A stretch of DNA of 64,000 nucleotides from Trachythela sp. YZ-2020 (lineage: Eukaryota > Cnidaria > Anthozoa > Malacalcyonacea > Clavulariidae): positions 576,001-640,000 of the forward strand of contig JADLSH010000268.1 in the NCBI GenBank assembly GCA_016169945.1, given 5' to 3'. The notes under the pieces were generated by a model, which did no database searches, was not told where the DNA came from, and worked only from the letters and a program-made list of their open reading frames with translations. Position numbers and translations under genes: made by a program. Shown one piece after another: positions 39,129 to 52,218 of this stretch. How positions within the stretch are numbered: position 1 is the first letter of the stretch; each line of letters starts with the position of its first letter.

Positions 39129-40817
39129 ATGTCGGAGATCGTAAGCGGAGTTTTGAAGCTTACATTTGGCTTTTTGGCGAACAAGGCTCGCAGTGAAATT
39201 GCGGAACGTTTGAAAGATGGCGACGTCACGGACGAAGAGTGTCGGCGCTTAATCGTCAGGGAACTCGATGATATCAAAACCAAGTTGGATGGTTTGGCGA
39301 GAAAGGATTTACTCAGTAGCCTTTGTTTTCTACAAGATGGTGTCAATGCACTATATTACGCTCTACTTCAGTTTAAATCAACTGAGAATACAGCAGAATC
39401 GACCGAACAAGCGACCTTAGTTGAAGCTACGTCATCCAGAGACACTGGTCCTGATTCTTCTATCAACGAGGCTATTGCTTTGATAAATACCATCACTTCG
39501 TTGAAAATACGTTCCAGCGAACGCTTCAAGTCTGCCATGAAATCATTCGAGCTCGCACATGAAAAAGCCACCGAAGCATTCTGCAACGAAGCCTTGTCAA
39601 TTGAGGACCGAATTCAAGCATCGCAGGTTCGAATGACGGCCAGAATTTTAGAAAAATTGGAATATCCAGACGCAGACGTAAGCGATTGTCTACAATACCT
39701 GAAGCAGCTTCATGATATCAGAGCTATTCGAGAAATATTTTCTTGTTTGATTGACGGGGGAATCAAATCGCGGTTTAAAAAAACGAAGCGACTTAACAAC
39801 GCTTCGTCCGTTCACCTAATGAACCGACTATTGTTTGATTTCTCCAGAAAGTTCACGAATTTGCGACTAGCGATTTTGGCGGACTGGCCCACAATTTTGC
39901 TTGGTAACAAAAATTACCGTCCCGTGTGTGGAGAATATCGTCTTGTTGAAAAACTTAAAGAGTCTGGTGCGAAAGTTATGTCACTGTATCCAGATTTTAC
40001 ATTTGGTGATGAAATTTTCCCTCTACACTCTGTTGTAAACAGCAAAAGAGAGATTGTTGCAAAGATGACTGGAGAGGATACTATTAAAATTTTTAAACCC
40101 TCAGAAGAAAGCCGTACATTATGTGAAGTTCCCAAAGAAGAGCATGCGTCAAGATGCGATGTTGTTGCGATGGATATCGATGCCGAAGATAACCTTTACG
40201 TCATCACGGGATTTCAAGAAAGCTATTGTCAATCATGGAGTTTTAAGTTGTTTATCTTTGATGAGAATGGCGACAAAAAACTTGAATCTCCGTTACCTTT
40301 TCGTCTAAACTCTTCTTTGGCACGAGTGCACATGGCAATAAACAAAGACGGGAAGATTGCTATTTTAGATAACGAGGAGAACATTCTGTATATTGGAAAC
40401 GTATGTATTGAGCTGAATTCGTTTGAAGTCAACAAAAGTTTTCATCTCAACGAATTATCTAGCTGCCAGTGTATGAACATACAGTTCTCAGATATTAATG
40501 GAACAGAAATAATTGCCGCAGATGATTATACTGTTTATATCTACACAGAAAACGGACAGTTTCAACGCAAAATTAAGATACCGGAAGGACATGGAAGGAT
40601 TTATTCGGTTGCAGTAAATCATGTCACAAAACGTATTCTAGTTACAACGGTCTACTCAACACCCTACAGTGTATTTAGTTTCTCGGAAACTGGAGAATTA
40701 ATAGACAGTTTATGTTTGGGGTCTAGCGAATGGATTGGATATGCTAAGCTAACTTCTCACCCAAATGGCGCAGTTGCTTTAGTTGGTAAAACAGGAGCAG
40801 CTTTTCTTCAACTGTAG
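39129..40817 (+). CDS. Helical-domain/NHL-like beta-propeller protein, copy 2 (562 aa)
   Basis: It is a close paralogue of the 25,362 gene with the same domains. The ATG at 39,129 (MSEIVSG) corresponds to MTEIVSG in copy 1; the open frame extends further upstream only through a TTG. Differences concentrate in the propeller surface, for example DNEENILYIGN, and a four-residue insert, SSLARVH, at the blade after ESPLP. The frame is intact. Shared upstream and downstream sequence indicates tandem duplication and probably similar expression. Confidence 0.88.
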   Translation: MSEIVSGVLKLTFGFLANKARSEIAERLKDGDVTDEECRRLIVRELDDIKTKLDGLARKDLLSSLCFLQDGVNALYYALLQFKSTENTAESTEQATLVEATSSRDTGPDSSINEAIALINTITSLKIRSSERFKSAMKSFELAHEKATEAFCNEALSIEDRIQASQVRMTARILEKLEYPDADVSDCLQYLKQLHDIRAIREIFSCLIDGGIKSRFKKTKRLNNASSVHLMNRLLFDFSRKFTNLRLAILADWPTILLGNKNYRPVCGEYRLVEKLKESGAKVMSLYPDFTFGDEIFPLHSVVNSKREIVAKMTGEDTIKIFKPSEESRTLCEVPKEEHASRCDVVAMDIDAEDNLYVITGFQESYCQSWSFKLFIFDENGDKKLESPLPFRLNSSLARVHMAINKDGKIAILDNEENILYIGNVCIELNSFEVNKSFHLNELSSCQCMNIQFSDINGTEIIAADDYTVYIYTENGQFQRKIKIPEGHGRIYSVAVNHVTKRILVTTVYSTPYSVFSFSETGELIDSLCLGSSEWIGYAKLTSHPNGAVALVGKTGAAFLQL

Positions 40818-41922
40818 TAAAATTACTTTCAGAAATGAAAATGTTTAAAAATGCAACACTTGACATTAAAGAGCAATGGCAATAAAACTTGAGTTTGTCA
40901 AGATTGGTAAACTCCTTGAACTGTAGTATACAGTCAAATCTGTATATAACTGTGGAAACTGACTGCTTAATACAGGTCCCTGTCTAATACAGGGCCGGTA
41001 AAAACACTAGTTTGCCGTGTTCGATTTTTTATTTGAATTCATAATTATGCATTATACAAACAATAAAATAATTTGTTTTTCACAGCTTTTCATGATGCTC
41101 TATAGACAGTAAATAAGTGTCAAATAACTACATAAGAAAAATATGAATTTGTAACTGAAACAGGAGTTTCAAGTAGAATTAAAGTAAAGAATAGCGACAC
41201 CGAACTGATGAACAATCCCTAATTGTGTAGTATAGTTTTGACTTTGAATTTTTCGTAAGTAAAAATATATCATTTGTTGAACACAAATTACAACAGCTCA
41301 AACTGTTAGATTTACAGTTAATTAATGCATGTGACGATCACGTGCAGCCAGGAACAAAGCCAAAACGTTAAAAAACGATCGCTTTTTGGGGGACGTTTAA
41401 TTGTCAAATGAAAATCTTTTTGCAAAACTCAAGAACAACTTGTTAGCACTGCATGTATAACACTGAATGCAAATGATAGTTACTTTCAAGATATGCTGAG
41501 GGTCTGTAGAATCAAACTACCTGAAAAATACAACAAGAACTTTGACATTTCGACTATAATGGACCTAACTTCCAGACGAAGGAAGGGCCTTCGCTTGAAA
41601 CGTCGAAGTTCTTTGTTGTATTTTTCAGGTAGTTTGATCCTAAAGACTCGCAGCATATCGTGTATAGACGTTACCTACACTGAAACTACCCGTTCAAGAT
41701 ATTAATATACTTTCAATGTCGTTCTTAAGACCTGTTCACACGATCAGATTTGTCGGATCTGATTCTCCTCTTGACGTATGTGATTTACTGGATTAGCTGA
41801 CAAGAGTAAGGTTATTGGCTCATACCTGAGGAAAAGTGTAGTTGTTGCTGTATTGTGTGAAATCACATACGTCAGGAGGAGAACCGGATTCTACAAATCG
41901 GATCGTGTGAACAGACCTTTAG
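40818..41922. repeat. Downstream region of propeller gene 2, duplicated
   Basis: It matches 27,039-28,151, with both foldback elements at 41,490-41,653 and 41,730-41,921. No gene seen. Confidence 0.7.
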
Positions 41923-43673
41923 TTTCAAATACAAAATAGCGACATAATTGATATTTTCTTGCTGTTAACCCATTAGCTGGCAATGCGCCCAGATGCGCCC
42001 TACTTTAGTATTTTACTCTGTCTAATGCCAGACGATTTTACTCGTCAGTGGTAGGGTACTGCCATTTAATTGGTTAACAAAACTATCTGCCAGTGTCTCT
42101 TGTTAACCCATTTAATAGCTGGCAATGCACCCAGATGCGCCTTACTTTAGTATTTTACTCTGTCTAACGCCTGACGATTTTACTCGTCAGTGGTAGGGTA
42201 CTGCCATTAATGGGTTAATTATAGCTTTTTAGTTATCCTCCTAGCAGACAAACACCCAAACATACACATACTGTAATCTGCTAGCGAGGTAATAACTAGT
42301 TAATATACTAGGAGTTACTATCGCAAGGAAGTGACTCTGCAGAAGCCTTAAATGACCACTGTCTGCCACACAGGCTATGATCATATGCCTCTACTTATAC
42401 TCTTTCTGAAAACACACAACTAAATGTAGATGCATGCCAGGTTTAAAGGATCTCGTTTATATGAGCAGCTTATATTTATACAAGCTATGACCAGCCTCTA
42501 TCGTTGACATGAATAACATGATAGCGGTTGTACCTCAGCTGTTTGACGTCTTGCCTTGTGTTTAGTGATCGTGTACTGATTTCAAATATAAAGTGATTTT
42601 AGACAGAACTGCTCCAACGATAATGCGAATAAAACCATCGCTGATCGCCTGTTGCGCATCGATTTTTAATGCTGAGTTTAAATGCTTTGGTTTATATATA
42701 TAGTAGGGTGTGATTACAAGTTAGAGATTGTGGTACGAGGTTGTGTTGGCAAGTGATTCTGTGATTTGAACAGTGATAATAAATAAACTAAAATCTATAT
42801 TGTGAGTTATGTGGGCTTAACACTGAGCATGTGACGGCATTACAAACAATATTTTACTGTCTGTGTATGATCCCAGTTACCGAGACATCTCACCTAGTAC
42901 TTTTGATGTATTGAAATTAGTCACGGTTATTGACTAGGTGAAATTTCGTCTATTTTACGATACAGAGTACAGAAAAACAACAACAGAAAGCCAGTTTATA
43001 AAGCGATTATAATGTAGTAACAACATAAGGATCTCAACAACAACATTTTAGTTGCCTTAAACATCGCGTGACTTTTGTATTTTACATGCTGACTTATTTC
43101 AATAGTCATTAAATGTATCCCATTGCGTAGGCGGTAACTGACCTCCCACATGCATAATGACTTATATCAGGAATGTTACCTACTGTATCTGTGTGTTTAT
43201 CAAATAGAAAAAACTAAATTGAGCAAAACATATATAATTATATATATGTGTCATTCTCTCACCAGATTGAATTTGTCGATTCTATGGAGTTACATTCGAA
43301 AACAAATAAGATGTAGAAACTTTTCTTATAAACCATTATATGCATTTGTGTTTTGCATTTGCGTCACTTGGAAGTTGAAAACACTCACCATTTCCGTTGC
43401 AAATTATGAAAATTACAATACTGTACTTATGAAAGGTAATGAACTGTCAGTAAAAATGCATACGTCGTAAGTTAGGTATCATATTTATATCAGGGTGTGA
43501 TTACAAGTTAGTGATAGAATATAGGTGATTATAGACTGTGGTACGAGGTTGTGTTGGCAAGTGAAATGTAAATGAAATTGGATATCATGACAGGTCATCA
43601 TGTGTTGATCTTGTGACTGTCTCGAGATAATATAATAGTGTTTGTTTGGGTGAATATTTCAGGAGAGTTCAAG
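41923..43673. other. Upstream region of propeller gene 3, duplicated
   Basis: It matches the upstream regions of genes 1 and 2 but contains a partial tandem duplication at 41,960-42,220, where two copies of the CCAGATGCGCC...GTCAGTGGTAGGG unit stand in a row. No gene seen. Confidence 0.55.
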
Positions 43674-45315
43674 ATGACTGAGATCGTAAGCGGAGTTTTG
43701 AAGCTTACATTTGGCTTTTTGGCGAACAAGGCTCGCAGTGAAATTGCGGAACGTTTGAAAGATGGCGACGTCACGGACGAAGAATGTCGGCGCTTAATCG
43801 AGAAAGGATTTACTCAGTAGCCTTTGTTTTCTACAAGATGGAGTCAATGCACTATATCAGGCTCTACTTCAGTTTAAATCAACTGAGAATACAGCAGAAT
43901 CGACCGAACAAGCGGCCTTAGTTGAAGCTGCGTCATCCAGAGACACTGGTCCTGATTCTTCTATCAACGAGGCTGTTGCTTTGATAAATGCCATCACTTC
44001 CTTGAAAATACATTCCAGCGAACGCTTCAAGTCTGCCATGAAATCATTCGAGCTCGCACATGAAAAAGCCACCGAAGCATTCTGCAACGAAACCTTGTCA
44101 ATTGAGGACCGAATTCAAGCGTCGCAGGTTCGAATGACGGCCAGAATTTTAGAAAAGTTGGAATACCCAGACGCAGGCGTGAGCGATTGTCTACAATACC
44201 TGAAGCAGCTTCATGATATCGGAGCTATTCGAGAAATATTTTCGGTTCTGATTGACGGAGGATTCAAGTCGCGGTTAAATAAAACGAAGCGACTTAACAA
44301 TGCCTCATCTGTTCATCTAATGAACCAGCTATTGTTTGATTTCGCTAGAAAGTTCACGAAATTGCGATCAAGGTTTTTTGACTGGCCCATGATTTTGCTT
44401 GGTGAGAAAAGTTACCATCCCGTGTTTGGAGAATATCGTGTTGTTAAAAAACTTAAAGAGTCTGGTGTGAAAGTTATGTCACTGTATCCAGATTTTACAT
44501 TTGGTGATAGAATTTACGCCCTCACCTCTGTTGTAAACAGCGAAAGAGAGATTGTTGCAAAGATGTATAAAGAGGATACTATTAAAATTTTTAAACCCTC
44601 AGGAGAAAGCCGTACATTATGTGAAGTTCCCAAAGAAGAGCATGCGTCAAGATGCGGTGTTGTTGCGATGGATATGGATGCCGAAGATAACCTTTACGTC
44701 ATCACGGGATTTGAAGAAAGCGATGGTCAACCATGGAGTTTTAAGTTGTTTATCTTTGATGAGAATGGCGACAAAAAACTTGAGTCTCCGTTACTTTTTC
44801 ATCAAAACTTTCCTTTGCCACGAGTGCGCATGGCAATAAACAAAGACGGGAAGATTGCTATTTTCGATTTCGTGAAGAGCATTGTGTATATTGGAAATGT
44901 ATGTATTGAGCTGAATTCGTTTAAATTCGACAAAAGTTTTCATCTCAACGAATTACCTAGCCACGAGTGTGTGAACATACGGTTCTCAGATATTAATGGA
45001 ACAAAAATAATTGCCGCAGATTATGATGCTGTTTATATCTACACAGAAAACGGACAGTTGCACCGCAAAATTCAGATACCGGAAGGACATGGATTCATTT
45101 ATTCGATTGCAGTAAATCATGTCACAAAACGTATTCTAGTTAAAACTGGCTGCTCATCACCCTACAGTCTTTTTAGTTTCTCAGAAACTGGAGAATTAAT
45201 AGACAGTTTATGTTTGGGGTCTAGCGAATGGATTGAAGATGCTGAGATAACTTCTCACCCAAATGGCGCAGTTGCTTTAGTTGGTAAAACAGGAGCAGCT
45301 TTTCTTCAACTGTAG
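43674..45315 (+). pseudogene. Propeller gene copy 3, broken by a 44-base deletion
   Basis: The first 42 codons match the other copies, then 44 bases present in copies 1 and 2 are missing after CGCTTAATCG (near 43,800). The frame shifts and stops at 43,820. The rest, from about 43,830 to 45,315, is open and conserved through all propeller blades, and ends with the same TGAAFLQL-type tail. Translation from a later ATG (44,038) could give a shortened protein, but that loses the N-terminal block. The clean remainder implies a recent break or gene conversion. Confidence 0.85.
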
Positions 45316-46003
45316 TAAAATCACTTTCATGTCGAATGAAAATGTTAAAATGCACTACTTTGACATCAAAGAGCAATGGTAATAAAACTTTGTTAAAGAT
45401 TGGTAAACTCCTTGAACTGTAGTATACAGTCAAATCTGTATATAACTGTGGAAACTGACTGCTTAAATACAGGTCCCTGTCTAATACAGGGCCGGTAAAA
45501 ACACTAGTTTGTCGTGGTCAATTATATATTTGAATTCATATATGCGTTTTACGAACACTAAAATAATTTTTTTTCGTAGCTTTTCATGACGCTGTTTCCC
45601 TTGGTCTCATAGACAGTAAATAAGTGTCAAATAACCTATATAAGAAAAATATGAATTTGTAAATGACACAGGAGTTTCAAGTAGAATTAAAGTAAAGAAT
45701 AGCGACACCGAACTGATGAACAATTCTAAATTGTGTAGTATAGTTTTGACTTTGTTATTTTTTGTAAGTAAAAATATATCATTTGTTGAACACAAATTAC
45801 AACAGCTCAAACTGTTAGATTTACAGTTAATTAATGCATGTGACGATCACGTGTAGCCAGGAACAAAGCCAAAACGTTCAAAAACGATCGCTTTTTGGGG
45901 GGCGTTTAATTGTCAGATGAAAATCTTTTTGCAAAACTCAAAAACAACTTGTCAGCACTGCATGTATAACACTGAATGCAAATGATAGTTACTTTCAAGA
46001 TAT
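45316..46003. repeat. Downstream region of propeller gene 3, truncated copy
   Basis: It matches 27,039-27,730, ending exactly at the left arm of the foldback (GATATGCT), where a LINE tail begins. No gene seen. Confidence 0.7.
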
Positions 46004-46315
46004 GCTTAGTCAATTTACAGTTTCAACCAGATCCTTAGTCTCTAGAATTATTTTCGGTTTAAATTTCTCCTCTTTCGTTTCTTTAATTTATGTCTCGGAA
46101 GTGATACACCCGTCGAATTTAAATTTAAAAAATAAAAATAAAATAAAAAATAATATCTTAGCAACGTTTGTAAAAGTTATATATAGGGTAGGGGTAGGGA
46201 TATTATAAAGTAATGTAATGTATATTCTGTATGTTTGTAATTGACTCTGAAAAGCCTCCTTGGGGAGAGTTAAATAAAGATTGTATTGTATTGTATTGTA
46301 TTGTATTGTATTGTA
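46004..46315 (+). mobile_element. LINE/SINE 3' end with ATTGT tail
   Basis: The end AGCCTCCTTGGGGAGAGTTA, then AATAAAGATTGTATTGT and about six TGTAT units (46,283-46,315), is typical of non-LTR 3' ends with short microsatellite tails. Its left side abuts the truncated propeller-gene flank. No reverse transcriptase is present. Confidence 0.7.
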
Positions 46316-47075
46316 ACTCTCAACAACATTGAGCTAGTTCAAATTTTGATGAGAGTTTTCCCTCGTTCCGGACAGGTACGCGTGGTAATCACCAGTCAAA
46401 TTCTCATCTTCGCGTTTGACTTGGCCCGTTTACTACCTGAAAAAACTTGAGACTTTTGATCGAATGCCTTTTGTCTGGATGTGTAGTGACTACTGTTATG
46501 TTTTAGTGCGCCAGGATATAGTCTTGGAATTAACGAGTTTTCTTCAAACGTGTTTGAGCGCTCTGACCGCAGTCCACTCAACCTAACCAATGCATAAGAA
46601 TTTTTCATAATTCATCGTTTGTCAGCTATTAGTAAAGATTTTATGTCCGTGTCAGTTGCTACATGTCTGTAACAACTTGTCAACAACCTGAACACAACCA
46701 ATTTGAACACCAGTTGATATCGGGTTGCTAAAACTACCTTGTTATAAGTCTGTTGCAGGTCGGTAACAACTTGTCAACAATCTGAACACAACCAATTTGA
46801 GCACAACTTGATATCGGGTCGTTGAAACACAACCTTGTTACAAGTCTGTTGCAGGTCGGTAACAAATTGTCAACAAACTGAACACAACTGTGACTAATTT
46901 GAACACAACTTGACATTGGGTTGTTAAAACAATTTTGTCACGCGTCTTCTGCAGTCTGTAACAACTTGTCAACCAGTGGCGTGGTGGCTTCAAACTTTTA
47001 AGGGGGGTCAGTGTGAAATTTGGCGCCCCTAAAAGTTATTTCGATACTGGCGCGCTTTCTCTTTATCAGTTATAG
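46316..47075. other. Intergenic with CAACTTGT repeats
   Basis: CAACTTGTCAACAA-type repeats occupy about 46,655-46,975. A fragment starting CAGTGGCGTGGTGG at about 46,975 looks like one end of a hAT element, but no second end was found. No gene is supported. Confidence 0.5.
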
Positions 47076-47759
47076 AAACCTGTCTTGCTAAAACGCTGTC
47101 AATTCTTTAATCAAGCTCTAAAGTGGAACCTTCACTACCTATCCAAAGAACTGACAGATGAATATGATGTTTCCATATCAAATTCTAGGAAATTTCTATA
47201 TTATGATAGCACTGTTAATTACGAGAATTACGAGAAAGCTGGCTGGAGACTACCGTACAGAATTCAATACAACAGCTTTGAGGAATTCTTGGAAATTGCT
47301 TCTCAACTTGCCCGAGTGAGCAATGGAACACATGCTTATTTTCAGCCTATGTGAATATTGCATGCATTACTGCGGTGTTAAGACCTGGGTTAAGAGTTGG
47401 CAAGCGAAAGTTCATGAGAGTTTCTCAACTCTCATGCCCCGGTAAACGAGAACAAGAGTTGTGAAAGAAATCATTTAGCTCACGAAACGGGACCTTGAGA
47501 AGACTTTTGGTAGACAAAGAGTTTGCATTTCCTTCTTAGCTTTTCTTGTTATAAACACCGTCATAACGTGTTATTAAGTTAATTCATAGAAAGTGCAAAA
47601 CATTAGTCTGACTATAGTTATTTAAAATCTTATGCATGCAACTCTCGTGACTGCGTTCAAACCAGCTCAAAGTTCATGAGAGTGTATGAGAGTTGGCTGT
47701 CAACGCGACCGAAAGTTTCAACTTTCATTGATTCTCATCAACTCTCCTCCACGTTCGAC

Positions 47760-47860
47760 CAAGGTTTTTTAGTAGCAGAGTGGTCAGTGCACGAGTCCTT
47801 CATCTCTGTGACAGTGCTTTGATTCTCGCAGTATGCAATTGTCTGAATATATCATTTTCG
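47760..47860 (+). mobile_element. tRNA-derived SINE head
   Basis: TAGCAGAGTGG at 47,773-47,783 fits the RNA polymerase III A-box, and about 40 bases later GCTTTGATTCTCG approximates a B-box. The same head occurs at about 19,893-19,975 in the HIF1AN-like copy 1. Its body runs into the minisatellite unit. Confidence 0.6.
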
Positions 47861-49900
47861 CCTCACTCGCATGTCATATAAGAGTGCTTCTACTTAGACT
47901 CTACTAAACACTGCGGGTCTCTCTGGGTATTCCAATATTTCTCCTCACTCGCATGTCATATAAGAGTGCTTCTACTTAGACTCAACTAAACACTGCGGGT
48001 CTCTCTGGGTATTCCAATATTTCGCCTCACTCGCATGTCATAAGAGTGCTTCTACTTAGACTCTACCAAACACTGCGGGTCTCTCTGGGTATTCCAATAT
48101 TTCTCCTCACTCGCATGTCATATAAGAGTGCTTCTACTTAGACTCTACTAAGCACTGCGGGTCTCTCTGGGTATTCCAATATTTCTCCTCACTCGCATGT
48201 CATATAAGAGTGCTTCTACTTAGACTCAACTAAACACTGCGGGTCTCTCTGGGTATTCCAATATTTCGCCTCACTCGCATGTCATAAGAGTGCTTCTACT
48301 TAGACTCTACTAAACACTGCGGGTCTCTCTGGGTACTCTAATATTTCGCCTCACTCGCATGTCATATAAGAGTGCTTCTACTTAGACTCTACTAAACACT
48401 GCGGGTCTCTCTGGGTATTCCAATATTTCTCCTCACTCGCATGTCATATAAGAGTGCTTCTACTGAGACTCTACTAAACACTGCGGGTCTCTCTGGGTAT
48501 TCCAATATTTCTCCTCACTCGCATGTCATATAAGAGTGCTTCTACTTAGATTCTACTAAACACTGCGGGTCTCTGGGTATTCCAATATTTCGCCTCACTC
48601 GCATGTCATAAGAGTGCTTCTACTTAGACTCTACTAAACACTGCGGGTCTCTCTGGGTACTCCAATATTTCGCCTCACTCGCATGTCATATAAGAGTGCT
48701 TCTACTTAGACTCTACTAAACACTGCGGGTCTCTCTGGGTATTCCAATATTTCTCCTCACTCGCATGTCATATAAGAGTGCTTCTACTGAGACTCTACTA
48801 AACACTGCGGGTCTCTCTGGGTATTCCAATATTTCTCCTCACTCGCATGTCATATAAGAGTGCTTCTACTTAGATTCTACTAAACACTGCGGGTCTCTCT
48901 GGGTATTCCAATATTTCGCCTCACTCGCATGTCATAAGAGTGCTTCTACTGAGACTCTACCAAACACTGCGGGTCTCTCTGGGTATTCACTGCGGGTCTC
49001 TCTGGGTATTCCAATATTTCTCCTCACTCGCATGTCATAAGAGTGCTTCTACTTAGACTCTACTAAACACTGCGGGTCTCTCTGGGTATTCCAATATTTC
49101 TCCTCACTCGCATGTCATATAAGAGTGCTTCTACTTAGACTCAACTAAACACTGCGGGTCTCTCTGGGTATTCCAATATTTCTCCTCACTCGCATGTCAT
49201 AAGAGTGCTTCTACTTAGACTCTACTAAACACTGCGGGTCTCTCTGGGTACTCCAATATTTCGCCTCACTCGCATGTCATAAGAGTGCTTCTACTTAGAC
49301 TCTACTAAACACTGCGGGTCTCTCTGGGTATTCCAATATTTCGCCTCACTCGCATGTCATAAGAGTGCTTCTACTTAGATTCTACTAAACACTGCGGGTC
49401 TCTCTGGGTATTCCAATATTTCGCCTCACTCGCATGTCATATAAGAGTGCTTCTACTTAGACTCTACTAAACACTGCGGGTCTCTCTGGGTATTCCAATA
49501 TTTCGCCTCACTCGCATGTCATAAGAGTGCTTCTACTTAGATTCTACTAAACACTGCGAGTCTCTCTGGGTATTCCAATATTTCGCCTCACTCGCATGTC
49601 ATATAAGAGTGCTTCTACTTAGACTCTACTAAACACTGCGGGTCTCTCTGGGTACTCTAATATTTCGCCTCACTCGCATGTCATAAGAGTGCTTCTACTT
49701 AGACTCTACCAAACACTGCGGGTCTCTCTGGGTATTCCAATATTTCGCCTCACTCGCATGTCATAAGAGTGCTTCTACTGAGACTCAACTAAACACTGCG
49801 GGTCTCTCTGGGTATTCCAATATTTCCCCTCACTCGCATGTCATAAGAGTGCCTCTACTTAGATTCTACTAAACACTGCGGGTCTCTCTGGGTACTCTAA
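47855..49900. repeat. Intronic 80-82 base minisatellite, about 25 copies
   Basis: Tandem units run CCTCACTCGCATGTCATA, then AGAGTGCTTCTACTTAGA, then AAACACTGCGGGTCTCTCTG. The copies vary at few sites: CATATAAG versus CATAAG (2 bases), TCTCC versus TCGCC, TTAGAC versus TGAGAC, and TACT versus TATT. One partial unit lies near 48,990. The paralogous intron (about 19,978-20,062) has a single unit, so the array arose here by expansion. Confidence 0.92.
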
Positions 49901-50139
49901 TAAGAGATGGCCATTACTGGATCTCTAGGGATAACAGTGAAGAACTGATAGAGCTCTCCAATATAAAAAAGTTAGTTTAGTTTACGCTTCCTCCTGTAGT
50001 AACACTGGAACAACGAGGGATGACTCTTACTGGAACTTTTGGAAGACTAGTTCAGAACAACTAGAACTATCCAGCATAAACAAAGTTTTTTAGCTTCGTT
50101 CAGTTTAATCTCGCTTATCTTCATAGTTCTTATTCATAG
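49901..50139. repeat. Intronic dispersed repeat
   Basis: Copies of a family resembling ACTGGATCTCTAGGGATAAC and GGTTTCCTCCTGTAGTAACACTGG, also found near 51,140 and 51,800. No coding content. Confidence 0.5.
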
Positions 50140-50831
50140 ACTCTACTCCTCAACGAAGACCGCAATACATCAGCATTTGAGTTAGGCTGGAGCACAAATG
50201 TTCTCAACCTGTTGTTGGTTGGTATGCCTAATGTTGTGACACCGTTACATTACGATATCATGGAAAACATATTCATACAGGTAGGAATGATTACTAGTTT
50301 TCAAACCATGAATATTCTGCTCAACCAAACAGGAGAGCAAACGAAAAGTGTGGTTCCCTTTCGTGTCCGACCTCGAACCTAATTTTCAAAGTTCAAATTT
50401 GGTCCAAAACTACTCGTCCAGTTATCTTACGTCCTGACATTGCCAATATCGTGACAATTGATCACGACGCTTCCTAAGGGCAACATCATGCAATTAATAA
50501 TATTAATGCATTTTGGTAAATTTATAAAAATGAACATTTTCCAAAAATGAAATTTACTACCATGCACCAATGCTGATCGGAAATTCATTGTCATTACTGG
50601 TCTAAATTGATGGATTTCAAAACGGCCGGGTGCCTGATATAACCACAAATTTGTTTAAAGACAATTGAAATAGTATTAATCATAAAAAATAAATACCAAA
50701 GGCCCACTGTGTTTATTTTAGCTTTCTATATTTTTCAAGAACGTGTCTCTTAAACATGAAAACCTCTTTTTCAGGTGGAAGGCAAAAAGAGATTCATTCT
50801 ATTCAGTCCAGATCAATTCTCCAATCTCTAA

Positions 50832-51008
<177 letters not shown>

Positions 51009-51275
51009 TAGGTGGCAAAGTTTGAAACTTTAATTATCTCAAACGTGGAGGTCAAGAATAGGTAGCATTCTACGATAAACTACCGCAGTTTGTGTCTGAA
51101 CTACTAGCTGGTACTCCGGTTTCCTTCTGAAGCAATACTGGACCAAAAATAGATCGCCCTTACTGGACCTCCAGGGAGTACAATTCAGAATTGATAGAGC
51201 TATAATGTTATCTCGAACGTGCGGTGCCAGTGTGGGTAGAGTGTAGCAAATATTCGGCAATTGACTGTTGTATAA

Positions 51276-51722
51276 AACTACCTGAAAAATACAATAAGAA
51301 CTTCGACGTTTCGAGCGAAGGCCCTGCGTCTGGAAGTTAGTAGAATAGGTCGTGGAAAAACATGTGCTTTTATAGTGAATACAAAAGCGATCACATGATA
51401 AAAAATAAAATAATCAGATGGAAATCACATCACAAAATATATTAGCATATAAGAAGCAGCGAACAAAGCAAGAATAATATATAGTCCCTTATTTGTCTGT
51501 CTTTCTTGCTTTGTTCGCTGCTCCTTATATGCTAATATATCTTGATTTCCATATTTTGTTTATAGTTTGTTTTGATTATATCCATCTGATTGGTTTATTT
51601 TTTATCACGTGATCCTTTTGTATTCACTCTAAAAGCACATGTTTTCTCCCCGACCTATTCTACTAACTTCCAGACGAAGGGCCTTCGCACGAAACGTCGA
51701 AGTTCTCATTGTATTTTCAGTG
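51276..51722. mobile_element. Large foldback MITE in the last HIF1AN-like intron
   Basis: The arms run CTACCTGAAAAATACAATAA, then TTTCGAGCGAAGG and TGTGCTTTTATAGTGAATAC, to an inner AGCAGCGAACAAAGCAAG; the complementary arm ends at about 51,722. Outer arms match the smaller foldback family at 27,726, so this is a longer relative or a nested insertion. A partial arm repeats at 51,722-51,780. Confidence 0.75.
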
Positions 51723-52218
51723 ATCGCTTTGTATTCACTATAAAAGCACATGTTTCCCCCCGACCCATTCTACTAGCTATAATGTTACTTTAATTTAGGT
51801 TTCCTCCTGTCTATAGTAACACTGGATCAATAAGGATCCTTACTAGACTTCTAGGGCGGAAAGTTAAGATAGAACTGACAGAATCTTACGGTATGATTAA
51901 AGTTTAAAGCTTTGTTTTTGTATTTTTTTCTAGTTTTACAGTGTCTCTAAATTTTTGGTTCGAAGATCATCTGTCACAAAGGATATTCTCTAAGATCGAA
52001 GACAGTGTTTCATGCAGCACTCCATCAATACTCACACCTGCAGAGGATATGGCGTTTAGAAGACACATTGAAAGCATAGTGTATAATATGACAAAAAGCT
52101 CAGATAAGGTTAATAAGAGTTTTATGCAGTATATAAGCCTCAATGTTTAACAATTGCACTTTTGTAGGGCAAATTTTGCCATGTTGGCCGGGCAAAAATA
52201 TGTTCAAATCATATTTAG

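Noticed and set aside
46975..47045. CAGTGGCG end of a hAT element
   Set aside because: Only one end seen and no target duplication could be paired, so not listed as an element.
47855..49900. CRISPR-like array
   Set aside because: The 80-82 base units are contiguous with no unique spacers, and the locus is an animal intron; it is a minisatellite.
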